DNA of 64,000 nucleotides, from positions 62,001 to 126,000 of the forward strand of contig JAVKEP010000044.1 of the NCBI GenBank assembly GCA_040221375.1, in the 5' to 3' direction. Both the position numbers and the translations under genes were made by a program. Positions within the stretch are counted from its first letter, which is position 1. Each line of letters begins with the position of its first letter. This DNA is from SHAN690 sp040221375 (GTDB taxonomy: Bacteria; Bacteroidota; Bacteroidia; Flavobacteriales_G; Salibacteraceae). Shown here piece by piece: positions 8,511 to 17,794 of this stretch. The notes under the pieces were generated by a model. That model made no database searches, was not told the DNA's origin, and worked only from the letters and a program-made list of their open reading frames with translations.

Positions 8511-11500
8511 ATGCTTAAACGACTCATCTTTTTGCTAGCCTTTTTCAGCCTGAGCAGTGCCTACGCCGAAGAAGTACTTCACGGAAAAGAAGCACAACAA
8601 GTAATCCCTGGCGCCGAGGTTATTCGGTACCGAGACTTTGCTGAACTCCCCGTTTTCATCGCTTTTTCGGAATCCTTTTCCTTGCCTTCACAAGAATGGC
8701 AAGGTTGGCTTGCTTCACAATTTTTCAAGGACCAACCCGACATAGGTTTTACGTTAACCGGTACTGAGAGCGACCGCATAGGCATGGAACATTGGAGGTT
8801 TCAACAGACCGTCGACGGAATTCCTATCGCCATGAGTCATTGGATCGTGCACACAAAGGATGGACAGGTAAAAAGCATGAATGGCCGATTGTACCAATCG
8901 CCCAGCTCGCAGGTGGCGTCGTTTTCTGAATCACAGGCCATAGAGACGGCGCTAGGCTACATAGGCGCCACTACCTACATGTGGGAGGTAGAGACAGAAG
9001 AAACTGCGCTAAAAGTCTTAGAACAAGACAGCTTTGCGACTTATGCTCCTAAGGGCGATTTGGCTTACGTGGCAACTGATACAAGGGAAAGCGCGGAAGG
9101 GCTGCGCTTGTCTTGGAAATTCAACATCTATGCGAGCATCCCAATGTCTCGGCGCGAAATTTACATCGACGCACAAAACGGTGCGGTCGTGTTCGAAAAC
9201 AACTTGATTCATCATGTCGACAGCAACAGCGGGGCCGTCACTGGCTACAGCGGTCAACGCGACATTGTTTCAGACTATACAGGGCAATACTTCCGACTGC
9301 AAGAAAGCGGCCGAGGCAATGGCATTTTCACCTTTGACATGAACAACGCCACTGCCGGAATGGGCACAGACTTCATCCACAGCGACCATATTTGGGACAC
9401 AACAACCATTGAAAAATTCGGAACCGATGCCCATTGGGGGTCAGAGATGACCTATGATTACTTCTACAATCATTTCAATCGCAACAGCATCAATAACGCT
9501 GGATTTGCGCTGGTCAGTCGAGTACACTACGGTACGAACTATGCGAATGCTTTTTGGAACGGATCAGTTATGACCTATGGAGACGGCGGGAGTGGAAACG
9601 CACCTTTTACGGCTCTAGACATCGCCGGGCATGAAATCACCCATGGTCTTACCACCTTTACTGCTGGATTGATTTATGAGAAAGAATCGGGTGCGTTGAA
9701 CGAGAGCTTCTCGGATATTTTCGGAGCAGCCATTGAATTCGACGCCTTAGGTTTTACCAACGGAGATTGGCTGATCGGCGAAGACCTTGGATTCATCATT
9801 CGCTCGATGTCGAATCCGAATTCCCAAGGCGATCCGGACACATACAAAGGAACCAATTGGCATTACAGCGCCTCTGACAACTATGGTGTACACACAAACA
9901 GCGGCGTTCAAAATCACTGGTTCTACTTACTCACAGTTGGCGGCACTGGCACGAACGACAAAGGAAACGAATACGACGTATCGGCCATCGGCGTTGTAGA
10001 TGCGGGTGCCGTGGCCTACCGAAACCTCGTCACCTACTTGGGACAAAGCAGCGATTATGCCGATGCACGCTTCTATGCCATTCAATCGGCGATGGATCTA
10101 TTTGGCCCGTGCAGCCAACAGGTGATCAGCACGGCCAATGCCTGGTACGCTGTAGGTGTCGGGACTCCGTACGCAGATGACGTAACGGCTGATTTCGTCC
10201 CTAGTTCGGTGGGTGACTGCTCAGTGCCTCATACAGTAAAGTTCAACAACCTCAGTTCACATGCCACTTCTCAATTCTGGACGTTTGGTGATGGAGGATC
10301 TACCTCCCAACTCAATCCGAACCACACGTACACCTCCGCCGGGACGTACACCGTAAGCCTTGCCGTATCTTCTTCTTGTGGAGTTGATACATTGATCATG
10401 ACAGACCTGATCGAAATCGGACCGAATGCCCCCTGTGAGGAGATCATGCCCAGCAATGGTCAGAACGGTTCCTCATCCGATTGTGCCGGAATCCTCATCG
10501 ACGACGGGGGTACGCTCGGCAACTATTCGGATGACAACGACAGCTATTTCGTGATTGCTTCTCAAGGGGCGGCCAACATTAACTTGGATTTCATCGATTT
10601 CTCTGTTCAGAGCGGAGGTGGGACTAATTGCATTTATGATTACCTCGAGGTCTATGACGGCGCTGGCCTAACCGCTCCCCTGATCGGGCGTTATTGTAAC
10701 TCCAACCCTCCCCCCGCTTCGTTGACCAATACCGACGATGCCGTCACCGTGCGGTTTGTTACGAATGGCGGTGTGAATGAGGCGGGATTTTGGATTGCAT
10801 GGGAATGCAATGCGCCTACATCCGCACCCCTGGCCAACTTCGAAGCAGACGTAGAACAAACCTGTGACGGTGTGGTTCATTTCACCGACTTGTCAGAAAA
10901 CGGAGCCGATACCTGGACCTGGGATTTTGGTGATGGTGACAGTTCTGATGCTCAGAACCCAATTCACGTTTACGGACAGAGTGGAGTCTACACGGTACAA
11001 TTGACCACAGGCAACGCCATCGGCAATGACACGGAAGTTAAGACTGCTTTTATTCAAGTCAATTTTCCTGAACAACCTGAGGGACCAGACGTGCAAATAT
11101 GTCCTGGAGATCAAGCAACCCTTGTGGCTCAAGGCGCCGGAACACTTCGTTGGTACGGAAGCTCATTTGGCGGCGATTTGCTTCATTTGGGCGACACCTT
11201 TGTCACTCCAATCGTTCTGCAATCTACCGCGTATTACGTTGAGTCGGTGGTGCAGAGCTCGGCCAAAAGTGCGGGCCCTTTGAATAAAGCATTTGGACAA
11301 GGGGGGTACATCGGAAATCCTGCCTCACTCTACTTTGATGCGCTCTCTGACATGGTCTTGCAAAGCGTGAAGGTGTATGCCAATTCGGGTGGTCAGCGCA
11401 ATTTCATACTCAAGGATGACCAAGGATTTGTCCTGGCCGACACGATCATACACGTTCCCAATGGCGAGCAAACGGTTGCATTGAATTTCCCAGTCACGCA

Positions 11501-11972
11501 AGGCAACGACTTCGAATTGACCTTGGGACCAAACAATACCGTTAATCTCTTCCGTAACACCACAGGCGTGAATTATCCATACGAGTTGGATGGGGTGGTT
11601 CGCATCGTTGGAGGCAGCGAAAACAATGCTTACTTCTTCTTTTATGACTGGAAAGTGGAAGAAATCTGCATCAGCGAACGTACCCAGATAGCAGCTAGTA
11701 CAGGAGATTGCACGGGAGTCAATGAATATTCCATTGCCGATGTTGCGATCTATCCCAACCCGTCCAATGGAAGCTTCCACGTTACTTGGAACGGATCAGG
11801 TGTAACATCAGTTGAGATCAGCAACCTTCACGGAGCTGTAATTCAAGCGCAATCCGTTGCGCGCGGTGAGCAATCCATCGGCATTGAACTCGGTGAGCGT
11901 GCATCGGGTATTTACTTCGTCCAGCTGGTTGATGAAGGAATGAATGTGCGCCGAAGAATCGTAGTGCAGTAA
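8511..11972 (+). CDS. thermolysin-like M4 metalloprotease, T9SS type A cargo (tandem paralogue)
   Basis: 1153-residue paralogue of the preceding gene, with the same parts in the same order: signal peptide, FTP propeptide, M4 domain, PKD (TFGDGG), CUB-like (DYLEVYDGA), PKD (WDFGDGD), Ig-like region and T9SS type A domain starting near IYPNPSNG. The catalytic site is complete: HEITH at 374-378 and Glu398. Similarity to its neighbour is high over the whole length, so the pair arose by tandem duplication. Differences concentrate in the propeptide and the C-terminal binding modules, which suggests divergence in activation or substrate binding rather than loss of activity. No exact TAnnTTTG box is visible in the 42 bp between the terminator and the ATG. 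The stop codon lies 1 bp from the stop of the convergent next gene. Confidence 0.93.
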   Translation: MLKRLIFLLAFFSLSSAYAEEVLHGKEAQQVIPGAEVIRYRDFAELPVFIAFSESFSLPSQEWQGWLASQFFKDQPDIGFTLTGTESDRIGMEHWRFQQTVDGIPIAMSHWIVHTKDGQVKSMNGRLYQSPSSQVASFSESQAIETALGYIGATTYMWEVETEETALKVLEQDSFATYAPKGDLAYVATDTRESAEGLRLSWKFNIYASIPMSRREIYIDAQNGAVVFENNLIHHVDSNSGAVTGYSGQRDIVSDYTGQYFRLQESGRGNGIFTFDMNNATAGMGTDFIHSDHIWDTTTIEKFGTDAHWGSEMTYDYFYNHFNRNSINNAGFALVSRVHYGTNYANAFWNGSVMTYGDGGSGNAPFTALDIAGHEITHGLTTFTAGLIYEKESGALNESFSDIFGAAIEFDALGFTNGDWLIGEDLGFIIRSMSNPNSQGDPDTYKGTNWHYSASDNYGVHTNSGVQNHWFYLLTVGGTGTNDKGNEYDVSAIGVVDAGAVAYRNLVTYLGQSSDYADARFYAIQSAMDLFGPCSQQVISTANAWYAVGVGTPYADDVTADFVPSSVGDCSVPHTVKFNNLSSHATSQFWTFGDGGSTSQLNPNHTYTSAGTYTVSLAVSSSCGVDTLIMTDLIEIGPNAPCEEIMPSNGQNGSSSDCAGILIDDGGTLGNYSDDNDSYFVIASQGAANINLDFIDFSVQSGGGTNCIYDYLEVYDGAGLTAPLIGRYCNSNPPPASLTNTDDAVTVRFVTNGGVNEAGFWIAWECNAPTSAPLANFEADVEQTCDGVVHFTDLSENGADTWTWDFGDGDSSDAQNPIHVYGQSGVYTVQLTTGNAIGNDTEVKTAFIQVNFPEQPEGPDVQICPGDQATLVAQGAGTLRWYGSSFGGDLLHLGDTFVTPIVLQSTAYYVESVVQSSAKSAGPLNKAFGQGGYIGNPASLYFDALSDMVLQSVKVYANSGGQRNFILKDDQGFVLADTIIHVPNGEQTVALNFPVTQGNDFELTLGPNNTVNLFRNTTGVNYPYELDGVVRIVGGSENNAYFFFYDWKVEEICISERTQIAASTGDCTGVNEYSIADVAIYPNPSNGSFHVTWNGSGVTSVEISNLHGAVIQAQSVARGEQSIGIELGERASGIYFVQLVDEGMNVRRRIVVQ

Positions 11973-11973
11973 C

Positions 11974-14622
11974 TTACTTTTCGGGCTTGACTACCACGAT
12001 GGCCTGATCGCTATTGGACAAGCGCACCTCGATGTTTTCTCGTTTGATGGAGTTCTTTTCTAAGTGAAGCACCATGGGCTCGATGTCCATGCTGTTCAAC
12101 GTGCGAAGTGCAACATCTTTGCCTTCCGGAGCAGCTTCCACCTCTACGTATACACGAATTACGATTTCATAATCCCGTTTTGCCTCAGCGATAACTTGAT
12201 CAAGCGGTTCGAACTCCAAGGCCTTGAGCATATCGAGATCGAATTCATGGTACGACCGATCCACGCTTAGGTTAGTTCTTATTTCGGCATTCTGTTGGGG
12301 CATGCGATCGTCCTTCTCAAATGCTTCCGTCAACACCACGTCTTGCGAAGGCAGCATTTTGAAGGAGAAGACGAACTTGTTTGTTCGGTTGACAAGCACG
12401 TTCCGATTTTGGCCCGAAATATAAATTTCATATATGTCAGAAAGCCCCTCACCCTCAGCAGATATGAAGTAATTCTTATCCGTGGTAAAGCGATCAAATT
12501 CAAACGTACCGTCCTTCTTAACTTGGATCTTTTGCACCACATTTTCTTCATCATCGAGCAGCGTAAGCATCACTCCATTCTTAGGAAGTTTGTTGTATTG
12601 AAACTTGCCTTTGATGGTCGTGCCTTCATTCACGATAACACCATTCTCGGCTTGGGTCCGTAATGAGTACAAGGTCATGGGCTGGCTTCGCGCGAGTTTC
12701 TTGAAGGCAAAAACCCCCGCGCGATCGTCATTCATGTAAAACAATACATCGTCGGGATTCCTCGCCAAGAATATCTCGCTGCTCGCGAGTAACCCTTCTT
12801 GCTCTTTGGTCAACCGAAGTTCATAGTCGCCTTCTTCGATCGGAGCATCAAAGCTGAAATATCCATCCTCACCCGTCTTCACCTTTCCGACTACCGTTTC
12901 ATCTTCGTCCAACAGCTCAATCTCTGCATCAATGAGCGGAAGGGCTCCTCGCTTCAAGTACCCTGAAAGCTCGGTGTTATTGGCGTGAACCAGTCCATAC
13001 GATTCGAAAAAATGGCCTGGAATCCCGTAATCGCGTTCGTCCATCAATTTAATAGGACTGTTTCCCGCGTTGAGGAGCGAACTGAATTCGAAGAGGTGTT
13101 TGTCCGTCTTGGTCACGATGATATCCTCTTCCGGATTGTCATTGGTCAGGTAGACCTCATATACATCTACCAAGCCTGTATGGTCTTTATCGATGCTCAA
13201 GAAATAGCGCTTCTCCATAGCATCGGTACTAAAAGAAAAGAATCCATCGTCGTCCGTTTCTACGGTCTTCACCACGTTGTTATTCTCGTCGATGATGTTG
13301 AGCGTCAGTGCATCAGGGATGGTTCCGAATGACGTCACCTTTCCAGTAATCGTCGTCGGCTTGTCTACGACCTTTCCTTTACGCGCCATGTCTTCAAACT
13401 CATTGACGCCGTCCATTGTGCTTCCAGAAATTACCTTGAAGGCGAACATGCCGAGTTCCTCCTCGTTCATGAACACCATCTTTTCACCTAAGTCGTTGGC
13501 AAGAAATATTTCAGCCCCTTCTATCTGGTCCTTGATCTCATCATCAAAAGCGAGTTTGTAGTCGCGGTTGGGTAAGAATGATTGGAGGTTAAAATAACCA
13601 TCTTCATTGGTGGTAATCGATTGGATGATTTGGTCGTTGTTGTCCATTAAATTCAGCTTTACCTGCATAGGTTTGAGCTGGTTGAATTTGATGAATCCGC
13701 TGGCCATTTGGTGGGGAGACATGTTCTCCGTTCGAGGATCAATCGAATGAGGGATGCGGTAGAGTCTACCAATACCGTCGATCCTATCAGAGAAGAAATA
13801 GGCTTCGTTCAAGGTTTCGTTCAAGCAGAAATAGGCTTCAAAGCCCGGCGTGTTGATGTTGGGCCCCAGGTTGATCGGCTTGGACCAATTTTGCCACGTA
13901 TCGTCCAATCGAGTTGAGACGAATATGTCGCCCTTTCCATAGCTTCTATGTCCTTCACTTGAGAAAAAGAGGTGTTTTCCGTCGCTGGATACAAAAGGCG
14001 ACATTTCAAAACCTGCCGTATTGATGCGGGCACCCATATGAATCGGCTTGGTCCAAACGCCTTCTTGGTTGCGGCAGATGTAAAGATCCTCTTTGCCAAA
14101 GGTGTACGCGCCCTTCATGGAGATGATGATAAAAGACTCATCACGCGAGACATAGAATCCGAAGTAGGAGCCTGTAATGCTCAGCTCTGGCAATTGGATA
14201 ACATGGTCATGTGTGTACTTGCCGTCGATGCGCTTGTAGGCATTGATTGAAGTCAATTCCTTGCTCGAGTTTTGTTGGTATCGAAGGATGTATACCAAGG
14301 TATTTTCGGATTGGCCTACGATCAAGTCGTTCTTCTTCGTATTGAGGCCTTCAAATTCATTGGAAGGTTCAGACCACCGTCCCTCATCGTAGCTCATGAA
14401 CCAGATGTCCTGGTCGTCTTCACCACCTTGATTGTTTGGATGCCCCGTACGTGTGAACCACAGATGGGTCCCGTTGTCGCCGATTACCGGATTGAAGTTC
14501 GCAGAACCGTCGTTGACCAAGGTGAAAGGCTGAGGAAAGGAAGTATAGTCATCGCTGGTGAACTGCACCGTCGCATCAAGCGAAAAAACGGCTATCATGA
14601 CGCTGGCCAGCAACGCCTTCAT
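11974..14622 (-). CDS. PD40 beta-propeller envelope protein with ABAB regulatory-like repeats
   Basis: 882-residue secreted or periplasmic protein. A signal peptide (MKALLASVMIAVFSLDA) starts at the ATG at 14622; the -7 promoter box at 14656-14663 overlaps the longer possible start at 14658 and so excludes it. Residues of about 40-320 form PD40/WD40-like propeller blades (for example GEDDQDIWF, SSDGKHLFFSSEG). Then come four carboxypeptidase-regulatory-like modules of about 110 residues, each with a DGYF/DGFF/DGTF turn, in the pattern A-B-A-B. A modules end in EIFLA...FAFK; B modules end in VYEVYLT or IYEIYIS. The last 85 residues sit where PD40 relatives carry an OmpA peptidoglycan-binding domain, but I see no clear OmpA motif. 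Related PD40-OmpA proteins occur with T9SS genes (PorE-like), so a cell-wall linkage role is possible but not shown. Confidence 0.75.
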   Translation of the reverse strand: MKALLASVMIAVFSLDATVQFTSDDYTSFPQPFTLVNDGSANFNPVIGDNGTHLWFTRTGHPNNQGGEDDQDIWFMSYDEGRWSEPSNEFEGLNTKKNDLIVGQSENTLVYILRYQQNSSKELTSINAYKRIDGKYTHDHVIQLPELSITGSYFGFYVSRDESFIIISMKGAYTFGKEDLYICRNQEGVWTKPIHMGARINTAGFEMSPFVSSDGKHLFFSSEGHRSYGKGDIFVSTRLDDTWQNWSKPINLGPNINTPGFEAYFCLNETLNEAYFFSDRIDGIGRLYRIPHSIDPRTENMSPHQMASGFIKFNQLKPMQVKLNLMDNNDQIIQSITTNEDGYFNLQSFLPNRDYKLAFDDEIKDQIEGAEIFLANDLGEKMVFMNEEELGMFAFKVISGSTMDGVNEFEDMARKGKVVDKPTTITGKVTSFGTIPDALTLNIIDENNNVVKTVETDDDGFFSFSTDAMEKRYFLSIDKDHTGLVDVYEVYLTNDNPEEDIIVTKTDKHLFEFSSLLNAGNSPIKLMDERDYGIPGHFFESYGLVHANNTELSGYLKRGALPLIDAEIELLDEDETVVGKVKTGEDGYFSFDAPIEEGDYELRLTKEQEGLLASSEIFLARNPDDVLFYMNDDRAGVFAFKKLARSQPMTLYSLRTQAENGVIVNEGTTIKGKFQYNKLPKNGVMLTLLDDEENVVQKIQVKKDGTFEFDRFTTDKNYFISAEGEGLSDIYEIYISGQNRNVLVNRTNKFVFSFKMLPSQDVVLTEAFEKDDRMPQQNAEIRTNLSVDRSYHEFDLDMLKALEFEPLDQVIAEAKRDYEIVIRVYVEVEAAPEGKDVALRTLNSMDIEPMVLHLEKNSIKRENIEVRLSNSDQAIVVVKPEK

Positions 14623-14655
14623 TCGGATGAGACCAAGGTTGTGCATCTGAGGGTG

Positions 14656-14663
14656 CAAAAGTA
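14656..14663 (-). promoter_or_regulatory. Bacteroidota -7 promoter element (TACTTTTG on minus strand)
   Basis: Exact TAnnTTTG on the minus strand, 33 bp before the ATG at 14622. It fixes that ATG as the likely start of the PD40 protein. Confidence 0.6.
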
Positions 14664-14701
14664 GCCTTTCCGACGGGCTAGAGGTAGGCGATTGTGCAAA
14701 T

Positions 14702-14730
14702 AAAAAAGCCCTACCGAAGCAGGGCTTTTA
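14702..14730 (-). terminator. Rho-independent terminator, probably bidirectional
   Basis: Arms AAAAGCCCT and AGGGCTTTT with an eight-base loop. Reading leftward it ends in six T residues and so can stop transcription from the TPR-SPOR gene, whose stop codon is 119 bp upstream of it. The plus-strand tail has four T residues. Confidence 0.75.
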
Positions 14731-14848
14731 ACGTTACCTATCAAACTTGCCTTAGCGTGAAAGCAATTTCGAAATACGTACAAATCTTGCGCACATTTCA
14801 GAGCAATTGTGGTTACGGCTGAGTTCCATGAGAATACGGCGTGGGGAA

Positions 14849-16162
14849 TTAGAAGTCAGCCCGTTTCTTCTTTTTGGCCCCCGGCTGTTCGTGCGATTTT
14901 GCTTGTTCTTCAGGATGCGACATCGCATAGTCGATCGCTTCTTTTAGCGGAATCTTGTTGCCCAGATTGAATGCAACTACGAATGCATCTTCGAGACCAA
15001 GCGCCTTTAACTCTTCTCTGTAGCGGGCCGCTTCGTCGTACTGGGCAAAATTTCCAACGGTCATGATCACGAGTTCATTCTGACGGTTTTCGCGTATACC
15101 GTCTACCTCAAGGTACTTCTCAGCGACAGCGCTTGGAACGATCGTTCTGAAGGCTCCAATTTGAACGCGGAAGTCTACGCTTCCATTGATGTGCCAATTG
15201 ATGTTCTCGGTTCCAACGCCAAGCACTTCTTGCTCGTACGTAGGTCGATTTACGTCAACGATGAACGCATCTGCATATCCTCGCTCTCGGATTTTTGCCA
15301 AAAGAGATTCTGCTTGTTTGCGGTAAGGAAAACGACCGATAACGTACCTAAAGATTCCATTCTCATCTACGTACACTTCAACGTTCTTCACGTTTTCAAA
15401 TTCCCGTGTAGGTTTTAAGTCGATCAACGCCGCTATTTGAACCCCATACAAGGATGACATGGTAGTATAATCGACTTCACGAGTTCTCAATTCATCCCAA
15501 TCATCGAAGGGGATCAAACGCTCCTTGATCTTCGGCTCGGTTCGTTCTTCTTGGATTTCTTGGGCGATTTCTTGCCTGAACTCTTCCTCTGTTTTCACAG
15601 ATGAATCAACTCCATTTTCTGCCGGTGTGCTTTCTTCCTCACTAATAGGTTCATCTACTGCAGCAACCTCTTCCTCCGGCTGTTTTTCTTCTTCCTTGTC
15701 CTTGAGGTTGCATTCCCTCACCCATTTCTGGCCATCTACCAAGTAGTATTCATCGTTGTAGGTGTACACCTGATAAAACTTATTCAACGCGCGGAGCGCT
15801 TCTTCGCATTGTCCATTCTTTGAATAGGCAATGGTCAAATAATAGTAAACATACTCTGGTGCCCTTCGCTCTTGGGACGAACCTGACTCGTATTCGTCCG
15901 TATAAATTTCGGAAGCGGCTTCGAGCAACTCGACGGATTTCTTGATTTGATGGTCTTCTTTGACATAACAAAGGCCCAAGAGGTAGTTCAAATTCGCATT
16001 CTTCGGATCCTTGGCCCAAAGTCGCTCGAGGATGGGTATAGCTCGATCAAGCTTGTGGTTTGCAAGGTGGAGCTTGGCTTGATTGAAATTGGCCGCGGTT
16101 TCTTGTGCGAATCCTGAAGAGACGAACATAGCGATCAGGGAAAAGAGCAATAGTCGTTTCAT
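14849..16162 (-). CDS. TPR and double SPOR-domain protein
   Basis: 437-residue exported protein. It has a signal peptide (MKRLLLFSLIAMFVSSGFAQ), TPR helices at about 24-140 (ANHKLDRAIPILERLWAKDP and following), an acidic low-complexity linker at about 150-215, then two SPOR-type domains at about 235-310 (begins YGVQIAAL) and 325-405 (begins DFRVQIGAF). SPOR domains bind denuded glycan strands of peptidoglycan at division sites, and TPRs mediate protein contacts, so a role at the cell wall in the periplasm is inferred. It ends in a basic tail (KKKKR). It has its own -7 box at 16182-16189 and a terminator downstream, so it looks monocistronic. Confidence 0.85.
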   Translation of the reverse strand: MKRLLLFSLIAMFVSSGFAQETAANFNQAKLHLANHKLDRAIPILERLWAKDPKNANLNYLLGLCYVKEDHQIKKSVELLEAASEIYTDEYESGSSQERRAPEYVYYYLTIAYSKNGQCEEALRALNKFYQVYTYNDEYYLVDGQKWVRECNLKDKEEEKQPEEEVAAVDEPISEEESTPAENGVDSSVKTEEEFRQEIAQEIQEERTEPKIKERLIPFDDWDELRTREVDYTTMSSLYGVQIAALIDLKPTREFENVKNVEVYVDENGIFRYVIGRFPYRKQAESLLAKIRERGYADAFIVDVNRPTYEQEVLGVGTENINWHINGSVDFRVQIGAFRTIVPSAVAEKYLEVDGIRENRQNELVIMTVGNFAQYDEAARYREELKALGLEDAFVVAFNLGNKIPLKEAIDYAMSHPEEQAKSHEQPGAKKKKRADF

Positions 16163-16181
16163 GTATACTCGGGCTTTGTAT

Positions 16182-16189
16182 CAAACTTA
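16182..16189 (-). promoter_or_regulatory. Bacteroidota -7 promoter element (TAAGTTTG on minus strand)
   Basis: Exact TAnnTTTG, 19 bp before the start of the TPR-SPOR gene. No TTG at the usual upstream distance. Confidence 0.55.
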
Positions 16190-16253
16190 CCCTGATATAC
16201 AGCCTACTTTCTAGGTAAAATGCAGAGTTTTCGACACGTCAGTGTAGATGAGC

Positions 16254-17258
16254 TTAAATGGCGAGGGTCGCGAGCAACCCGTAATGGTCGGAAGGGAAGC
16301 CCGTGAGTCGCTCAAATGAGATCGGTCGCATCCTCTTTCGTGTGAAGATGTAGTCGAGACGGGTAGGCACATAAGCATGCGTTGGAAGCAAGCCCATTCC
16401 AAAGGCCCGCTGCACATCGCGCCATTTATTGGCCACGGTTTCGTAATAAAAAGAACCAACGCTGGCATTCAAGTCGCCCACTACGATGTCAGCTTTGTGT
16501 TTTACGAGGATGCGAACCTGGCTTCTACGACGCGACAAGGTTTCAACGAGGTCATCGTCCAAAGAATTGCCTCCGTGTTTCGGCCCTAGGATGTTGTAGC
16601 TCTGCAGATGCATGTTCATCAACTTCACCTCCATCCCATTCACATCAATGACGTACGACTTGGCTTCGTTCGTTGCGGAGAGCATGTTAAACACAGTATC
16701 CACCGAAAGAATCGGAAACTTGGAGAATACAGCCGTTCCAAAGATATTTCCCGGGTGCGGAGTGAAATCGTAATGGCTCAATCCTGTTTTTTCCGAGAAG
16801 TCTTTGGCCACCGAAGCTACATCAGGCCAGGTGTAGTACAATCCGAACTCTTGGAGGCATAAGATATCCGGGTCGTGCCTCTTGATTTCCTCAATCGTGC
16901 TCTGCACGTCTATGGTATCGTTGTTAAACTGTCCGACATTCAAGCATAGAACGCTGATTTCATTTGCCGAAATAGCGTCAAAAGCGGGCATGGTACCGTA
17001 ACCGCGCCAAACCAAAAGGGCCGTGGCTAAAATGAATGTAAACGCTGGCAACACGGGATTCCGCCATTTCAAACTCGCCAAGATCAACAGCGCCAACGCA
17101 GCCATCCAAAAAACCACGTCAAACGAGGGTAAAATCTGGAAGTAAGGGAAAAAAGACGAATGGGTGTAAGGCACAATGGCAGAAGCGAGGATGAGCAATA
17201 CCAAACCCCATAGAAATACCGTTATTAGTGCCTTCAATCTTAAATTCAAACTAAGCAA
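16254..17258 (-). CDS. endonuclease/exonuclease/phosphatase-fold membrane protein
   Basis: 334-residue protein. The first 90 residues hold about three membrane segments; the rest is an endonuclease/exonuclease/phosphatase (DNase I-like) domain with the expected catalytic boxes: LCLQEFGLY (Glu for metal), NMHLQSYN (His), VVGDLNA (Asp/Asn), RLDYIF and the final SDHYG (Asp-His). The fold serves DNases, sphingomyelinases and inositol phosphatases, so the substrate is open; membrane-anchored members are common in Bacteroidota. No ATG occurs near the N-terminus. The most upstream start is TTG at 17258, with further TTG codons at 17249 and 17237; an upstream in-frame stop at 17271-17273 limits the gene. 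The start abuts that of the divergent gene. Confidence 0.85.
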   Translation of the reverse strand: MLSLNLRLKALITVFLWGLVLLILASAIVPYTHSSFFPYFQILPSFDVVFWMAALALLILASLKWRNPVLPAFTFILATALLVWRGYGTMPAFDAISANEISVLCLNVGQFNNDTIDVQSTIEEIKRHDPDILCLQEFGLYYTWPDVASVAKDFSEKTGLSHYDFTPHPGNIFGTAVFSKFPILSVDTVFNMLSATNEAKSYVIDVNGMEVKLMNMHLQSYNILGPKHGGNSLDDDLVETLSRRRSQVRILVKHKADIVVGDLNASVGSFYYETVANKWRDVQRAFGMGLLPTHAYVPTRLDYIFTRKRMRPISFERLTGFPSDHYGLLATLAI

Positions 17259-17260
17259 AT

Positions 17261-17794
17261 ATGTCTTTCTTCACACAAACGAGCACCATACTAATGTTGA
17301 CTCTTTGGACCTTATCCATAGCAGCGCAGGATTTTCCTTCCATTTCAACAGAGTCGCCGGATGAGAGTTTGGTGAACCTACCCTCCGAACTCACAGGAAA
17401 GAAAAGCATCATTTTCTTGGCTTTTACGCAAGACGCGGAAGAAATGTTGGACAATTGGTATGCGCCCGTTTATACCATGTTCCTCGACAAAAGTGGGTTC
17501 AACGCTATGGCGTACGATTGCCACGTCAAGTTGGTTATGATGTTTACCGGCCTCGGCCAATCCATGGCCAATGGCATCATGGAAAAAATCCGATCCAACG
17601 TGGACGACTCGATGAACGATTACCTGCTTTTTTACCACGGTGATTTCAGCGGCCAGATGAGTGACCTCGGATTGAAGAAAAAAAACGATGCGTACGTATT
17701 TGTCCTGGACGAAGAAGGCAAGATCATCTTTCAGGACTCTGGACAGTACTCAGAATCGAAGCTCGAAAAAATTGCGGATTTGGTGGAACTCTAA
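17261..17794 (+). CDS. exported thioredoxin-fold-like protein, function unknown
   Basis: 177-residue protein with a signal peptide (ends near IAAQ) and a C-terminal pattern (DAYVFVLDEEGKIIFQDSG) that resembles the last strands of thioredoxin/peroxiredoxin folds. The early segment KKSIIFLAFTQDAEEMLDNWY also fits that fold, but there is no CxxC motif, so thiol oxidoreductase activity is unlikely. The start at 17261 or an internal ATG at 17294 would both give a signal peptide. It is divergent from the phosphatase-fold gene, with only two bases between start codons, and its stop codon overlaps that of the convergent YggS gene. Fold assignment is an inference from pattern only. Confidence 0.6.
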   Translation: MSFFTQTSTILMLTLWTLSIAAQDFPSISTESPDESLVNLPSELTGKKSIIFLAFTQDAEEMLDNWYAPVYTMFLDKSGFNAMAYDCHVKLVMMFTGLGQSMANGIMEKIRSNVDDSMNDYLLFYHGDFSGQMSDLGLKKKNDAYVFVLDEEGKIIFQDSGQYSESKLEKIADLVEL

